A stretch of DNA of 64,000 nucleotides from contig JADJPD010000018.1 of NCBI GenBank assembly GCA_016713435.1, forward strand, positions 1 through 64,000, given 5' to 3'. The position numbers and the translations under genes are program-made. This DNA comes from Gemmatimonadota bacterium. GTDB taxonomy: Bacteria; Gemmatimonadota; Gemmatimonadetes; Gemmatimonadales; GWC2-71-9. A model generated the notes under the pieces. The model was not told the origin of the DNA. It saw only the letters and a list, made by a program, of their open reading frames with translations, and did no database searches. This document shows positions 63,992 to 64,000 of the stretch, one piece after another (the first letter of the stretch is position 1; every line of letters starts with the position of its first letter).

Positions 63992-64000
63992 CAGTTGATC

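Overview
The window is very G+C-rich and gene-dense, with mostly short intergenic gaps. It combines Gemmatimonadota/Acidobacteriota-style genes: two ADOP-type duplicated FtsX permeases (one with a PadR regulator), HAF-repeat and BsuPI-like lipoproteins, DUF899/DUF2182, DUF6265, and a periplasmic maltodextrin pathway. I infer a Gemmatimonadota-like, Gram-negative environmental bacterium, but no rRNA or taxonomic marker is present to prove it. No tRNA, rRNA, CRISPR array, transposase or integrase gene was recognised.

Layout. 1-7.5 kb: the 5' part of an oligopeptidase B gene, DoxX, a thioesterase, a cupredoxin-like protein, then an ADOP permease bracketed by a 40-bp direct repeat derived from the end of the neighbouring HAF lipoprotein gene. 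7.66-8.0 kb: a truncated copy of the ATPase gene at 14.4-15.2 kb. 8.0-12.6 kb: an array of seven small, mostly unknown genes, all on the minus strand, separated by attC-type recombination sites. This is an integron cassette array without an integrase (CALIN), the most distinctive element of the window. 12.7-15.7 kb: a thioredoxin-like protein, an FG-GAP-like protein, the intact ATPase and an orphan protein. 15.9-25.1 kb: a unidirectional cluster around a membrane-anchored subtilisin-like protease with several unrecognised membrane or secreted partners and an M15 peptidase. 25.4-28.8 kb: DUF6933, TonB-like, DoxX-like and TerB-like genes, plus a 900-bp gene-free stretch with a 21-bp minisatellite and a dispersed repeat.

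28.9-38.8 kb: the coupled DUF899-DUF2182 pair with a divergent HTH regulator, then a run of small stand-alone genes. 39-44.6 kb: a padR-ADOP operon, a metallo-beta-lactamase-fold protein, a VOC protein and an arsR-AHSA1 operon. Both regulators have an inverted repeat over their own start codon. 44.7-51.9 kb: plus-strand small genes, often overlapping by 1-4 bp (tandem lipoprotein paralogues, two alpha/beta hydrolases, RidA, YhhN, DUF4406, GNAT, DUF1810), with a REPIN-like element at 47.5 kb. 51.9-53.6 kb: a G/C-only tract that interrupts the end of a GAF-PAS-GGDEF gene. 53.9-56.9 kb: an ABM protein, a methyltransferase, lspA and a CBM20-esterase. 57-64 kb: maltodextrin use, with a plus-strand GH13 enzyme converging on the minus-strand operon malQ - MFS sugar transporter - alpha-amylase lipoprotein.

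At least fifteen genes that look otherwise intact are broken by single-base indels, usually in short G/C runs. The simplest explanation is residual sequencing error, so most frameshifts are described as such rather than as true pseudogenes. Several plus-strand genes show the pattern TAnnTT or TAGAYT, then six bases, then the start codon, suggesting leaderless transcription.
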